Source: Methylobacterium fujisawaense (GTDB lineage Bacteria; Pseudomonadota; Alphaproteobacteria; Rhizobiales; Beijerinckiaceae). From it: a stretch of DNA of 64,000 nt. Positions 9,448 to 17,053 of this stretch are shown in pieces (the stretch's first letter is position 1; each line of letters begins with the position of its first letter). The notes below the pieces were generated by a model. It made no database searches, was not told the origin of the DNA, and worked only from the letters and a program-made list of their open reading frames with translations. The stretch lies in contig NZ_JACJIM010000002.1 in the NCBI RefSeq assembly GCF_014138435.1, positions 851,481 through 915,480 on the forward strand. Direction: 5' to 3'. The position numbers were made by a program, and so were the translations under genes.

Positions 9448-11616
9448 GTGGTACGGCGAAACTGTGCAAGATCTTGCACGCAGACATCGCGCGGCGTTTC
9501 TAGGCGCACAGCCGGAATCTCTCTCCTCCTCGCTCCAGTATTTCTTCCGACTTCCGGCTGGGCACAACCTATCGTTGACAACTCCCAGGAGGTCCAGCTC
9601 GAGGAACTCTCGGTGGCCGGGACCGGCGACGGGCCGTCCCGCATCGACGGCTACCGGGCCACGCGGGCGGTGAGCGCCACGCGGACCGACACGCCCGTGC
9701 GCGAGGTGCCCCAGACCATCGTGGCGGTGCCGCAGGAGGTGCTGGAGGACGCGGCGGCCACGCGGATCGACACGGCCCTCGACCTCGCGGGCGTCGGCCG
9801 CGGCAACAATTTCGGCGGCCTCGGCCTGACCGAATTCACGATCCGCGGTTTGGCCACCGGAGAGTATTACCGCAACGGGTTCCCGATCAACCGCGGCTAC
9901 CCGAACAGCCCCGACATCGTCTCCATCGAGCGCATCGAGGTGCTGAAAGGACCGTCGGCCTTCCTGTACGGCCGCGGCGATCCCGGCGGCACCTTCAACA
10001 TCGTGACCAAGCAACCCCTCGCGGCGCGCTCCCTCACGGTCGGCACGCAGTACGGCAGCTTCGGTGCCAAGCGGAGCACCTTCGACGCCACGGGGGCCCT
10101 CGACGAGAGCGGGCAGGTTCTGGCGCGCGTCACCGGCGCCGTCGAGGACAACGGCAGCTTCCGGGACTTCGTCACCAGCGACCGCTACGCCCTCGCCCCC
10201 GTCATCGCCTGGAAGCCGAACGCGGACACGACGATCACCCTGGAGGGTGACTTCATCAGCACCGCGCAGACTTTCGACCGCGGCGTCGTCCCGTTGGGGG
10301 GCAACCTGCGCGCCCTGCCGCGCAGCCGCTTCATCGGCGAGCCGGGCCTGCCCCCGGCCCATGTCGACAACGCCCTCGGCCAGCTGCGCGTCGAGCACCG
10401 GTTCGACCAGGACTGGGTGCTGAACGTCGGCGCCCAGGTGCTCGGCGGGAACCTGTCGGGCTACGGCGTCGGCGCCATCGGCCTGCTACCGGATGGCCGG
10501 ACCCAGCGGCGGACGCTGGAATGGCGTGACCTGACGTGGTCCGACCTCGACCTGCAGGCGAATCTCGCGGGCAAGTTCGACACCGGCCCGTTCCGCCACA
10601 CGCTCCTGCTCGGGCTGGAATACGAGCTCTATCGCTATCGCGAGGTGTTCGACCGCTCGAATGTGGCGACGAACCCGTTCCTCCTCGATCTGCTCGCGCC
10701 CCGTTACGGACAGCCGCTGCCGCCGATCACCGCGCGGGTCACGAATTTCCTGCAGAAGACGGAGAGCTATGCCGGCTTCGTGCAGGACCAGATCGACCTC
10801 ACGCCCCGTCTCCACGCCCTGGTGGGCGTCAGGGTCGAGGACCTCGGGCTGGTCTCGACGAACAACCTGACCAAGGCCACCACCGGCCTGCAGGGCCTGG
10901 TGGCGACGCCGCGCTTCGGCCTGCTCTACGACCTGACCGACACGGTGGCGGTCTACGGCAACTACGCGCGCTCCTTCCGGCCCAATATCGGCACGGATCG
11001 CAGCGGCCGGCCCTTCGCGTTCGAGGCTGGCGAGGGCTACGAGGCCGGCGCGAAGGTCAGCCTCCTCGACGGCCGTCTCGATGCCACCGCCGCCCTGTTC
11101 GAGATCCGGCGCTCCAACATCCTGAGCACCGATCCGGTCGACCCGAATTTCAGCGTGGCCACCGGCACGGTCCGCAGCCGCGGCTTCGACCTGACCGCCG
11201 CCGGCTACCTGGCCCCGGGCTGGCGCGTGATCGGGACCTACACGCGGGTCGACGCCACCGTCGCCCGCGACAACACCCTGCCGGTCGGCACGCGCATCGC
11301 CAACGTGCCCGCCAACAGCCTCGCGTTCCAGACCGTCTACGAGTTCCAGAGCGGCGACCTGAAGGGGCTCGGGCTCGGCGGCGGCCTCGACTTCGTCGGC
11401 CGGCGCGCCGCGGGAACGGCGCTTTCGACCTTCAACCTGCCGCAATACACGCTGGTCAACCTGATCTCGTACTATCAGATCGCGCCGGGCGTACGGATCT
11501 ACCTCAACATCGACAACGTGTTCGACGCGACGTTCTACGACCGCGCGTTCCAGAACCGCTACGCGACGCCGGGGCAGCCCCGCACGATCATCGGCGGCGT
11601 CGCCGCCCGGTTCTGA
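9448..11616 (+). CDS. TonB-dependent siderophore receptor
   Basis: Outer-membrane beta-barrel receptor importing a ferric siderophore with TonB energy. From GTG 9448 it has 722 aa: a basic n-region, hydrophobic GISLLLAPVFLP and an AQ cleavage site, a possible TonB box in VQLEELSV, a plug domain (VREVPQTIVAVPQEVL; SIERIEVLKGPSAFLYGRGDPGG), and about 22 barrel strands ending in ...GGVAARF with the C-terminal phenylalanine needed for BAM-dependent insertion. The plug wording matches FhuA/FoxA/FpvA-type receptors. There is no upstream STN signalling domain. GTG 9448 is preferred over ATG 9112 because the extra N-terminus would be Arg/Ser-rich noise over a repeat. No siderophore synthesis or permease genes are adjacent, so the ligand is unknown. 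Confidence 0.9.
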   Translation: MVRRNCARSCTQTSRGVSRRTAGISLLLAPVFLPTSGWAQPIVDNSQEVQLEELSVAGTGDGPSRIDGYRATRAVSATRTDTPVREVPQTIVAVPQEVLEDAAATRIDTALDLAGVGRGNNFGGLGLTEFTIRGLATGEYYRNGFPINRGYPNSPDIVSIERIEVLKGPSAFLYGRGDPGGTFNIVTKQPLAARSLTVGTQYGSFGAKRSTFDATGALDESGQVLARVTGAVEDNGSFRDFVTSDRYALAPVIAWKPNADTTITLEGDFISTAQTFDRGVVPLGGNLRALPRSRFIGEPGLPPAHVDNALGQLRVEHRFDQDWVLNVGAQVLGGNLSGYGVGAIGLLPDGRTQRRTLEWRDLTWSDLDLQANLAGKFDTGPFRHTLLLGLEYELYRYREVFDRSNVATNPFLLDLLAPRYGQPLPPITARVTNFLQKTESYAGFVQDQIDLTPRLHALVGVRVEDLGLVSTNNLTKATTGLQGLVATPRFGLLYDLTDTVAVYGNYARSFRPNIGTDRSGRPFAFEAGEGYEAGAKVSLLDGRLDATAALFEIRRSNILSTDPVDPNFSVATGTVRSRGFDLTAAGYLAPGWRVIGTYTRVDATVARDNTLPVGTRIANVPANSLAFQTVYEFQSGDLKGLGLGGGLDFVGRRAAGTALSTFNLPQYTLVNLISYYQIAPGVRIYLNIDNVFDATFYDRAFQNRYATPGQPRTIIGGVAARF

Positions 11617-11632
11617 GGATCCGGCCCGAACC

Positions 11633-12427
11633 CTAGACCGCCGCCCGCATCCAGCCGAGCCCCGCCTCGGTGCCGGCGGCGGGGTGGTACTCGCAGCCGA
11701 CGAAGCCGGAATAGCCGACCGCCTCCAGGGCGGCGAAGATCGGGTCGAAGGCGATCGTGCCGGTCCCGGGCTCGTGCCGTCCGGGATCGTCGGCGATCTG
11801 GACATGGGCGATGAGCGGCGCGTGCGCCCGGATCAGCGCCGCCGGATCGTGGCCGAGGCAGACGCAGTGATAGGCGTCGAACAGCAGCTTGACGTTGTCG
11901 CGGCCGATCGCCCGGATCGCCTCGACCGCCACCAGTGGGTCGTCGATCACGTAGTCGGCGATCGAGCCGGGGCCGATCGGCTCGACGATCACCGTCATGC
12001 CGCGCGCCGCGGCGGCGTCGGCCGCGAAGGCGAGATTGTCGAGGTAGGTGTCCCAGAGCCGCGCCCGCTCAACCCCGGCGGGCCGGACGCCCGCCATCGG
12101 GTGGACCATCCGGCAGCCGAGCTGCGCGACGTAGTCGAGGGTCGGCTCGATGGTGGAGCGGTAGTACGCGACCCGGTCGGGCAGCGCCGCGAAGCCCTTC
12201 TCGCCCTTGGCGGCGTCCCCTGCCGGGAAGCCGGTCTGGACCAGCGGCACGCCCGCCCGCTCCAGCCAGCCCGCGACCTCCCGGGCCGGCGTCGCGAACA
12301 GGTTGGGATGCTCGACGGCACGGAACCCCGCCCGGGCCGCCGCCGCGAAGCGTTCGGAGAGCGGCAGCTCCGTGAACAGGAAGCCGCAATGGCCGCTGAG
12401 ACGGTCCTGGAAGGCACCGAGCTTCAT
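11633..12427 (-). CDS. Hydroxypyruvate-isomerase-like TIM-barrel protein (Hyi/OtnI family)
   Basis: Xylose-isomerase-like TIM-barrel enzyme of 264 aa, the usual length for hydroxypyruvate isomerase or 2-oxotetronate isomerase. Metal and active-site features are VIVEPIGP (first metal glutamate, about residue 143), DAYHC (about 180), HVQIADDPGRHEPGTG (about 210-225) and GCEYHP near the C-terminus. Such enzymes interconvert hydroxypyruvate and tartronate semialdehyde or related tetronates. It starts 3 bp after the racemase-like gene, giving a two-gene leftward operon next to a LacI-type regulator, an alpha-hydroxyacid dehydrogenase and uronate dehydrogenase. This context supports sugar-acid catabolism; the exact substrate is not determined. 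Confidence 0.85.
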   Translation of the reverse strand: MKLGAFQDRLSGHCGFLFTELPLSERFAAAARAGFRAVEHPNLFATPAREVAGWLERAGVPLVQTGFPAGDAAKGEKGFAALPDRVAYYRSTIEPTLDYVAQLGCRMVHPMAGVRPAGVERARLWDTYLDNLAFAADAAAARGMTVIVEPIGPGSIADYVIDDPLVAVEAIRAIGRDNVKLLFDAYHCVCLGHDPAALIRAHAPLIAHVQIADDPGRHEPGTGTIAFDPIFAALEAVGYSGFVGCEYHPAAGTEAGLGWMRAAV

Positions 12428-12430
12428 GGT

Positions 12431-13102
12431 TCAGGCGCTCCCGCCGGTCTCGACCATCGCCCGCATCCGGTCCACCGCGGCATGGGGCGCGGTCAGGACC
12501 GGGACGTCCACGGCCTTGCGCACCGCCTCGGCCGCCCGGGAGGTGGAGAAATGCGCCAGCATGAGCGCGTCGCAATCGGCAAGCTCCGGTGCCCGCTCGG
12601 CGACCAGACGGTTGTGGGTCTCGGCGTCACCGGCGCGCAGACGCGCCATCGCGTCGTCCACCAGGATCGTCCGCAGGCTCGCCGGACGTCCGGTCTCGGC
12701 AACGAATTCCTCGAACTCGTCCGTCATCGTGCCGACCGAGGGGCCGAAGGTCGCCAGCATGCCGATGCGCTCGCCCCGGGCGATGGCGGCACGGAACATC
12801 GCCTCGTTCGGCTTGAGCACCGGCACCGGCACGGCCTCGATCAGCCGGTCGATGGCCGGCCCGAAAGCCGAGCAGGTGATCAGGATGCCGTCGGCGCCCA
12901 TGTCGTGGCCGTAGCGGCCGAACCGCACGAAGCGCTCGATCATGGCCTCCGAGATCGCGGCCGGCTCCTTCGCCCGATCCAGCGAGAGACCATCGTCGAG
13001 CAGGTTGACCGTCTCGGCCTCCGGCCAGTTCTCCGCGAAGGCGGTCTGGATCGGTGCCATGGCGACCGGTGTCGCGTGCAGGAGGACGATGCGGGGAGCC
13101 AT
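12431..13102 (-). CDS. Asp/Glu-racemase-superfamily protein with a single conserved cysteine
   Basis: A 223-aa protein of the aspartate/glutamate/hydantoin racemase fold. The first active-site cysteine is clear in ILITCSAFGP (about residue 78), followed by PVLKPNEAMF and GMLATFGPSV. The second half of a two-base racemase normally has another cysteine at the equivalent place; here the segment reads ALMLAHFSTSRAA, without cysteine. True two-base racemisation is therefore doubtful; a one-cysteine lyase/isomerase chemistry such as in arylmalonate decarboxylase relatives is possible. It is the first gene of the leftward operon with the hydroxypyruvate-isomerase-like gene, downstream of a LacI-type half-conserved operator at 13152-13165. 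Confidence 0.8.
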   Translation of the reverse strand: MAPRIVLLHATPVAMAPIQTAFAENWPEAETVNLLDDGLSLDRAKEPAAISEAMIERFVRFGRYGHDMGADGILITCSAFGPAIDRLIEAVPVPVLKPNEAMFRAAIARGERIGMLATFGPSVGTMTDEFEEFVAETGRPASLRTILVDDAMARLRAGDAETHNRLVAERAPELADCDALMLAHFSTSRAAEAVRKAVDVPVLTAPHAAVDRMRAMVETGGSA

Positions 13103-13151
13103 GCCGTGTCCCGGGCTGGTCGAAGCGCCGGCCCGCGGCCGGTCGTGGTGT

Positions 13152-13165
13152 TGTAAGCGATTTCA
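13152..13165. promoter_or_regulatory. Candidate second LacI-family operator
   Basis: TGTAAGCGATTTCA matches the perfect palindrome at 14401-14414 in 12 of 14 positions and keeps the central GCG core and both ends. It lies in the 86-bp gap between the regulator gene and the racemase-like gene, where it could control the leftward catabolic pair. Regulation is inferred from similarity and position. Confidence 0.55.
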
Positions 13166-13188
13166 AATGGGTAGCAAGATAGCGCAGG

Positions 13189-14229
13189 TCAGGTTCCGCG
13201 ACGCCCGGGCGGAGTGGTGCTGGCGCGCAGGATCAACGCGGCGTCGATCTCGGTGAGGCGCACCACCGGCTTGCCCTGGATCCGAGCGATCAGGTGGTCG
13301 CCGGCGGCGTGCCCGATCTCGGCGGAGTGGATGCGGATCGTCGTTAGCGGCGGGTCCAGGAAGGGCGCGAAGTCGGAATCGTTGTGGCCGATCACCGACA
13401 GGTCTCCGGGGATGGAGAGCCCCCGCGCCCGGGCCTCGATCATCGCCCCAAAGGCGATCTGGTCGGTGCCGCAGATGATCGCGGTCGGCGGCTCTCCGCC
13501 GGCCAGCATCTGGCGGAATCCGTCGCGGCCGCCGCCGATCCCGTAGGAGATCTCGATGTCGTGCTCCGGTGCGAGACCGAGGCCGCGGGCCGCGAGCGCC
13601 GCCGCGATGCCCGTCACCCGGGCGCCGCCGCGATCGTTGTCCTTGCGCAGGCCGGAGATCACACCGATCCGGCGATGCCCGAGATCCATCAGATAGTTGG
13701 CCGCCCTGGCCGCCGAGGCGGCGTTGTCGAAGCCCACGCAGGGGCGCTCGCGGGACAGGCTGAAGGTCTGCACCATCGGGATACCGGCGCGGGCGATCCG
13801 GGCATGGAGGTCCGGATGGTGGATGTCGCCGACCAGCATCAGCCCGTCGACGCCGCGCTCCAGCAGGAAGGTCGCCTCCCGCAGCTCGTCCTCCAGATCG
13901 TAGCCGGCATTGGCGGCGACCAGGGTGTAGCCTGCCTGGCGCAGGCGGTCCTGGAAGCTCGACAGGACACGCACGAAGGCCTCGTTCTCGATGTTGGGCA
14001 CGACGGCGCCGACCGCCATGAACCGGCGCGTCGAGAGCGCCCGGGCCGCCCCGTTGGCCACGAAGCCGAGGTCCTGCGCGGCGCGCATCACGGCCTCCCG
14101 CTTGTCGGCCCGGACCCCGGCGAAGCCGTTGAGCACCCGGGAGACGGTGGCGGTGGAAACACCGGCGCGGCGGGCGACATCCCGCGCCACCGGGCCCCGG
14201 GATGGCGGGTCGAGAATGTCTCCAGGCAA
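13189..14229 (-). CDS. LacI-family transcriptional regulator
   Basis: A 346-aa repressor-type protein. The N-terminal helix-turn-helix is complete (VARDVARRAGVSTATVSRVL at residues about 15-34, then the hinge helix with VANGAARALSTRR), followed by a periplasmic-binding-like effector domain with VVPNIENEAFVRVLSSFQ, GVDGLMLVGD, VGFDNAASAARAANYL and AIICGTDQIAFGAM. Such proteins bind short palindromes with a central CG and release on binding a sugar or sugar acid. Matching palindromes flank the gene at 13152 and 14401, so it likely controls both neighbouring transcription units and perhaps itself. ATG 14229 is chosen because it places the helix-turn-helix near the N-terminus; the effector is probably a uronate or hydroxy acid, by context. 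Confidence 0.92.
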   Translation of the reverse strand: MPGDILDPPSRGPVARDVARRAGVSTATVSRVLNGFAGVRADKREAVMRAAQDLGFVANGAARALSTRRFMAVGAVVPNIENEAFVRVLSSFQDRLRQAGYTLVAANAGYDLEDELREATFLLERGVDGLMLVGDIHHPDLHARIARAGIPMVQTFSLSRERPCVGFDNAASAARAANYLMDLGHRRIGVISGLRKDNDRGGARVTGIAAALAARGLGLAPEHDIEISYGIGGGRDGFRQMLAGGEPPTAIICGTDQIAFGAMIEARARGLSIPGDLSVIGHNDSDFAPFLDPPLTTIRIHSAEIGHAAGDHLIARIQGKPVVRLTEIDAALILRASTTPPGRRGT

Positions 14230-14372
14230 AGCCCCGGTCAGCTCCCGCGTCGAAATCGTCTGCTTCCCTCAGCCAGCATCGACGGTCAGCGCGATGCGCA
14301 TCGTCCCGGATCGACGGCATATCCGCATCGCGTCGATGCGTGACGCGGCCGGACCCGCAAACCGGCAGTATA

Positions 14373-14402
14373 TTGACACCCCTCTTGCCTCCTGACTATC
14401 TG
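14373..14402 (+). promoter_or_regulatory. Sigma70-type promoter of the rightward catabolic genes
   Basis: A perfect -35 hexamer TTGACA (14373-14378) is followed at 18 bp by TATCTG (14397-14402), a weaker -10. The LacI-type operator begins inside this -10 element, so bound repressor would block polymerase. A GGAGGA ribosome site follows about 40 bp downstream, just before ATG 14453. Confidence 0.55.
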
Positions 14403-14414
14403 AAAGCGCTTTCA
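14401..14414. promoter_or_regulatory. LacI-family operator, perfect palindrome
   Basis: TGAAAGCGCTTTCA is a perfect 14-bp palindrome with the central CG typical of LacI/GalR operators. It sits in the 223-bp divergent gap between the regulator gene and the alpha-hydroxyacid dehydrogenase gene, overlapping the -10 region of the latter. A 12/14 copy is at 13152-13165. Confidence 0.8.
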
Positions 14415-14452
14415 AGACAGCCGTGTATCGGGGCGGCCCGGAGGAGGATCCG

Positions 14453-15760
14453 ATGGCGACGCTCGACCGGCCAGCGTCCGAGTTGAGAACGCCCGAGCGC
14501 GCGGCGCCAACCATCGGCGGCGCCGACGCGACGGCGGCGGGCATCGCCGCCCCGCAGGCGATCGTCACCAGCCTGAAGCGCAGCGACGCGGCCACGCCCT
14601 ACCGGTTCCGCGACCTGCTGGCCCTCGACGATTTCGAGCGGCACGCACGCAAACGCCTGCCGCCGATGATCTTTCAATACGTGGCCGGCGGGGTCGAGAC
14701 CGGATCGGCCCTGGCGCAGAGCCGCGGTGCCTATGCCGATTACGCCCTTCTGCCCCGGCTGATGCGGGACACCTCAGGGCGCGACACCGCCACGACGCTG
14801 TTCGGCCAGACCTACGCGGCGCCCTTCGGCATCGGTCCACTGGGTGGCGCCGCCTTCATCGCCTACCGGGGCGACCTCGTCCTGGCCGAGGCGGCGCGGC
14901 GGATGAACCTGCCGATGTGTCTGAGCGCGTCCTCGCTGATCAAGCTGGAGGACGTGTACGCCCAGAACCCGCAGGCTTGGTTCCAAGGCTACCTGCCGGG
15001 GGATCAGAACCGGATCGACCGTCTGCTCGACCGGGTCGAGGCTACCGGCTACCGGACCTTCGTGGTCACCGCCGATACGCCGACGCTGGGCAACCGGGAG
15101 CACAACACCCGCAGCGGCTTCTCCATGCCGATCAAGGTGACGCCCAAGGTGGCGTGGCAGAGCGCGACGCACCCGCGCTGGCTCCTGGGCACCGTCGCCC
15201 GGACCTTCCTCCAGCACGGGGCGCCGCATTTCGAGAACACCGAGGCGACGCGCGGACCGCCGATGATGTCGCAGGGGGCGGTGCGCAACACCATCGCCCG
15301 CGACCAGCTCTCGTGGAAGAACCTGGAGGCGATCCGCAAGCGCTGGTCCGGCAACCTGCTGGTGAAGGGGCTCCTGGCGCCGGAGGATGTCGAGATCGCC
15401 CGGTCGTGCAGCGTCGACGGCGTGATCCTCTCGACTCATGGCGGCCGCCAGCTCGACTACGCCGTCGCCCCCCTCGACGTGCTGCCGGAGATCGCCGCCC
15501 GCAAGGGCGGGCTGAAGATCATCGTCGACAGCGGCATCCGCCGGGGCACCGACGTGATGAAGGCGCTCGCGCTCGGCGCCGACTTCGTCCTGCTCGGCCG
15601 GCCCTTCATGTTCGCCGCCGCGCTGGGCGGGGTGGCGGGGGTCGAACTCGCCATGCGGATCCTCAAGGAGGAGCTCAACCGCGACATGGCGCTGATCGGC
15701 GTGAACCGCCTGTCGGAGCTGAACCCCGATTTCCTCCGCCGCATCCCGCGGCGGGGCTGA
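14453..15760 (+). CDS. FMN-dependent alpha-hydroxyacid dehydrogenase (lactate/glycolate/mandelate type)
   Basis: TIM-barrel flavoenzyme oxidising an L-2-hydroxy acid to the 2-oxo acid, 435 aa. FMN-site and catalytic blocks are present: PFGIGPLGGAAF, SASSLIKLEDV, ADTPTLGNREHN, KGLLAPEDVEIA, STHGGRQLD carrying the catalytic histidine, and VDSGIRRGTDVMKALALGADFVLLGRP. The family motif is usually SNHG; here threonine replaces asparagine. An extra N-terminal segment of about 50 residues precedes the usual start of the fold. ATG 14453 has a GGAGGA site 7 nt upstream. Control by the LacI-type regulator is suggested by the operator overlapping its promoter. Lactate, glycolate, tartronate-like or mandelate substrates are all possible. 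Confidence 0.88.
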   Translation: MATLDRPASELRTPERAAPTIGGADATAAGIAAPQAIVTSLKRSDAATPYRFRDLLALDDFERHARKRLPPMIFQYVAGGVETGSALAQSRGAYADYALLPRLMRDTSGRDTATTLFGQTYAAPFGIGPLGGAAFIAYRGDLVLAEAARRMNLPMCLSASSLIKLEDVYAQNPQAWFQGYLPGDQNRIDRLLDRVEATGYRTFVVTADTPTLGNREHNTRSGFSMPIKVTPKVAWQSATHPRWLLGTVARTFLQHGAPHFENTEATRGPPMMSQGAVRNTIARDQLSWKNLEAIRKRWSGNLLVKGLLAPEDVEIARSCSVDGVILSTHGGRQLDYAVAPLDVLPEIAARKGGLKIIVDSGIRRGTDVMKALALGADFVLLGRPFMFAAALGGVAGVELAMRILKEELNRDMALIGVNRLSELNPDFLRRIPRRG

Positions 15761-16115
15761 GGCAGGGGCGCCGTTGGCCATGAGCGTCGTGCAGCCGCGG
15801 GGCTCACCGCCACCCTCGCCGCTCGCATCGCCGTACCCGATTGCAGCCGACCGTCACGGCGTGCGGGACAAAACCCGACATCCGGGACACGGTCCGTTCC
15901 GAACGGGCCGCGTGACCGGACGGGCTCCGAGCGGCGCGCGGATCCCCTTTCCCGCACGGGAGAGGGGCCCTGTGCGTCGCGAGGTGAGAACAGGATCACT
16001 GCCGTGTATCGTGGCCCCGCCACCGCGCGCAGCTGTCTATCCCTATCGATCGCGCGTTCTCCCACGCCGCACCGGGGACACCGTCGGCCGAGAGCGCTCT
16101 CCGGAGCCGCATCCC
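15761..16115. other. Gap between the hydroxyacid dehydrogenase and uronate dehydrogenase genes
   Basis: 355 bp without a credible gene. It contains the REP-like hairpin at 15944-15967. An open frame runs in from 15774 into the uronate dehydrogenase gene, but its first 114 codons are Arg/Pro-rich and match nothing. No second LacI-type palindrome is visible here. Confidence 0.5.
15944..15967. repeat. REP-like hairpin CCCCTTTCCCG/CGGGAGAGGGG
   Basis: Arms 15944-15954 and 15957-15967 pair over 11 bp with one mismatch around a 2-nt spacer. The wording CCCTyTCCCG..CGGGAGAGGG, followed by GCGAGGTGAG, is a common dispersed intergenic palindrome in GC-rich proteobacteria. It may act as a transcript 3' end for the upstream gene. 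A related palindrome follows eda at 34407. Confidence 0.5.
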
Positions 16116-16946
16116 ATGACCACCGAGACCGTCCCGCAGAAACCCGTCCTCCTGACCGGAGCCTCGGGCGCACTCGGGCGCGTACTGACCCGCGCCCTCG
16201 GCGAACAGGGGTGGGCCCTCCGGCTTACCGACCGCGCCCCCTTCCCCGCCCCCCTGCCCGCGGGGGCGCGCTTCCAGCTTGCCGACCTGGAAGACGGGCC
16301 GGCGATCCTGCGGCTAGCCGAGGGCTGCGGCACGATCCTCCACTTTGGGGGGATCTCGGTGGAGCATCCGTTCGAGACGGTGATCGGCCCCAATATCCGC
16401 GGCCTCTACCACGTCTACGAGGCGGCCCGCCGCGAGGGCGCGCGGATGATCTTCGCCTCCTCGAACCACGCCATCGGGTTCCACCCGCGCTCCGCGGTGC
16501 TGGACGACGATTGCAGCCTGGCGCCGGACGGCTTCTACGGCCTGTCCAAGGCCTACGGCGAGCTGATGGGCGGCCTCTACCGCGACAAGCACGGGGTGGA
16601 GAGCGTCTTCCTGCGGATCGGCTCGTGCTTCCCGGAGCCCACCGACGCCAGGATGCTGGCGACCTGGCTGTCCTACGCCGACCTGACCCGGCTGATCGCC
16701 CGCGCCACCCTGGCGCCGAGCCTCGGACCGGCCGGCTCGGTGGTGATCTGGGCCGCATCCAACAACAGCCGCATGACATGGTGGCGGCGGGACGGGCGCG
16801 CCGTGATCGGCTGGACCCCGCAAGACAGCGCGGATTCCTACGCCGCGGCCCTGGAAGGCAAGACCAGCGGCGACCCGGTGGTCGAGCGCTACCAGGGCGG
16901 CGGGTTCGCGGGGATCGATTATTCACGGGCGGCGCCACCGCGGTGA
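16116..16946 (+). CDS. udh: Uronate dehydrogenase (NAD-dependent, SDR/epimerase fold)
   Basis: Short-chain-dehydrogenase-like enzyme, 276 aa, oxidising D-glucuronate or D-galacturonate to the aldarolactone (EC 1.1.1.203) in the oxidative uronate pathway. The NAD motif TGASGALG is at residues 14-21, HFGGISVE at 76-83, the active-site SSNHAIGF at 115-122 and YGLSK (Tyr141/Lys145) follows; RIGSCFPEPTDARMLATWLS and the C-terminal RYQGGGFAG are characteristic of Agrobacterium-type Udh as I remember it. ATG 16116 is chosen because the homolog N-terminus starts a few residues before the glycine motif. It lies downstream of the alpha-hydroxyacid dehydrogenase and near a LacI-type regulator. No aldarolactone isomerase or aldarate dehydratase is in the window. 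Confidence 0.85.
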   Translation: MTTETVPQKPVLLTGASGALGRVLTRALGEQGWALRLTDRAPFPAPLPAGARFQLADLEDGPAILRLAEGCGTILHFGGISVEHPFETVIGPNIRGLYHVYEAARREGARMIFASSNHAIGFHPRSAVLDDDCSLAPDGFYGLSKAYGELMGGLYRDKHGVESVFLRIGSCFPEPTDARMLATWLSYADLTRLIARATLAPSLGPAGSVVIWAASNNSRMTWWRRDGRAVIGWTPQDSADSYAAALEGKTSGDPVVERYQGGGFAGIDYSRAAPPR

Positions 16947-17053
16947 CGGCGCCCAGGCTTCCGGGCGACGGCACGCCCCTCCGGACGCCGCATCCTGATG
17001 AAGTCCGGGCGCGGCCATCCGATCGGTGGATCGACAGTCGCCCACGCAACCCG

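Noticed and set aside
15774..16115. Upstream extension of the uronate dehydrogenase frame
   Set aside because: Arg/Pro-rich sequence crossing a REP-like hairpin; homologs start next to the NAD-binding glycine motif.
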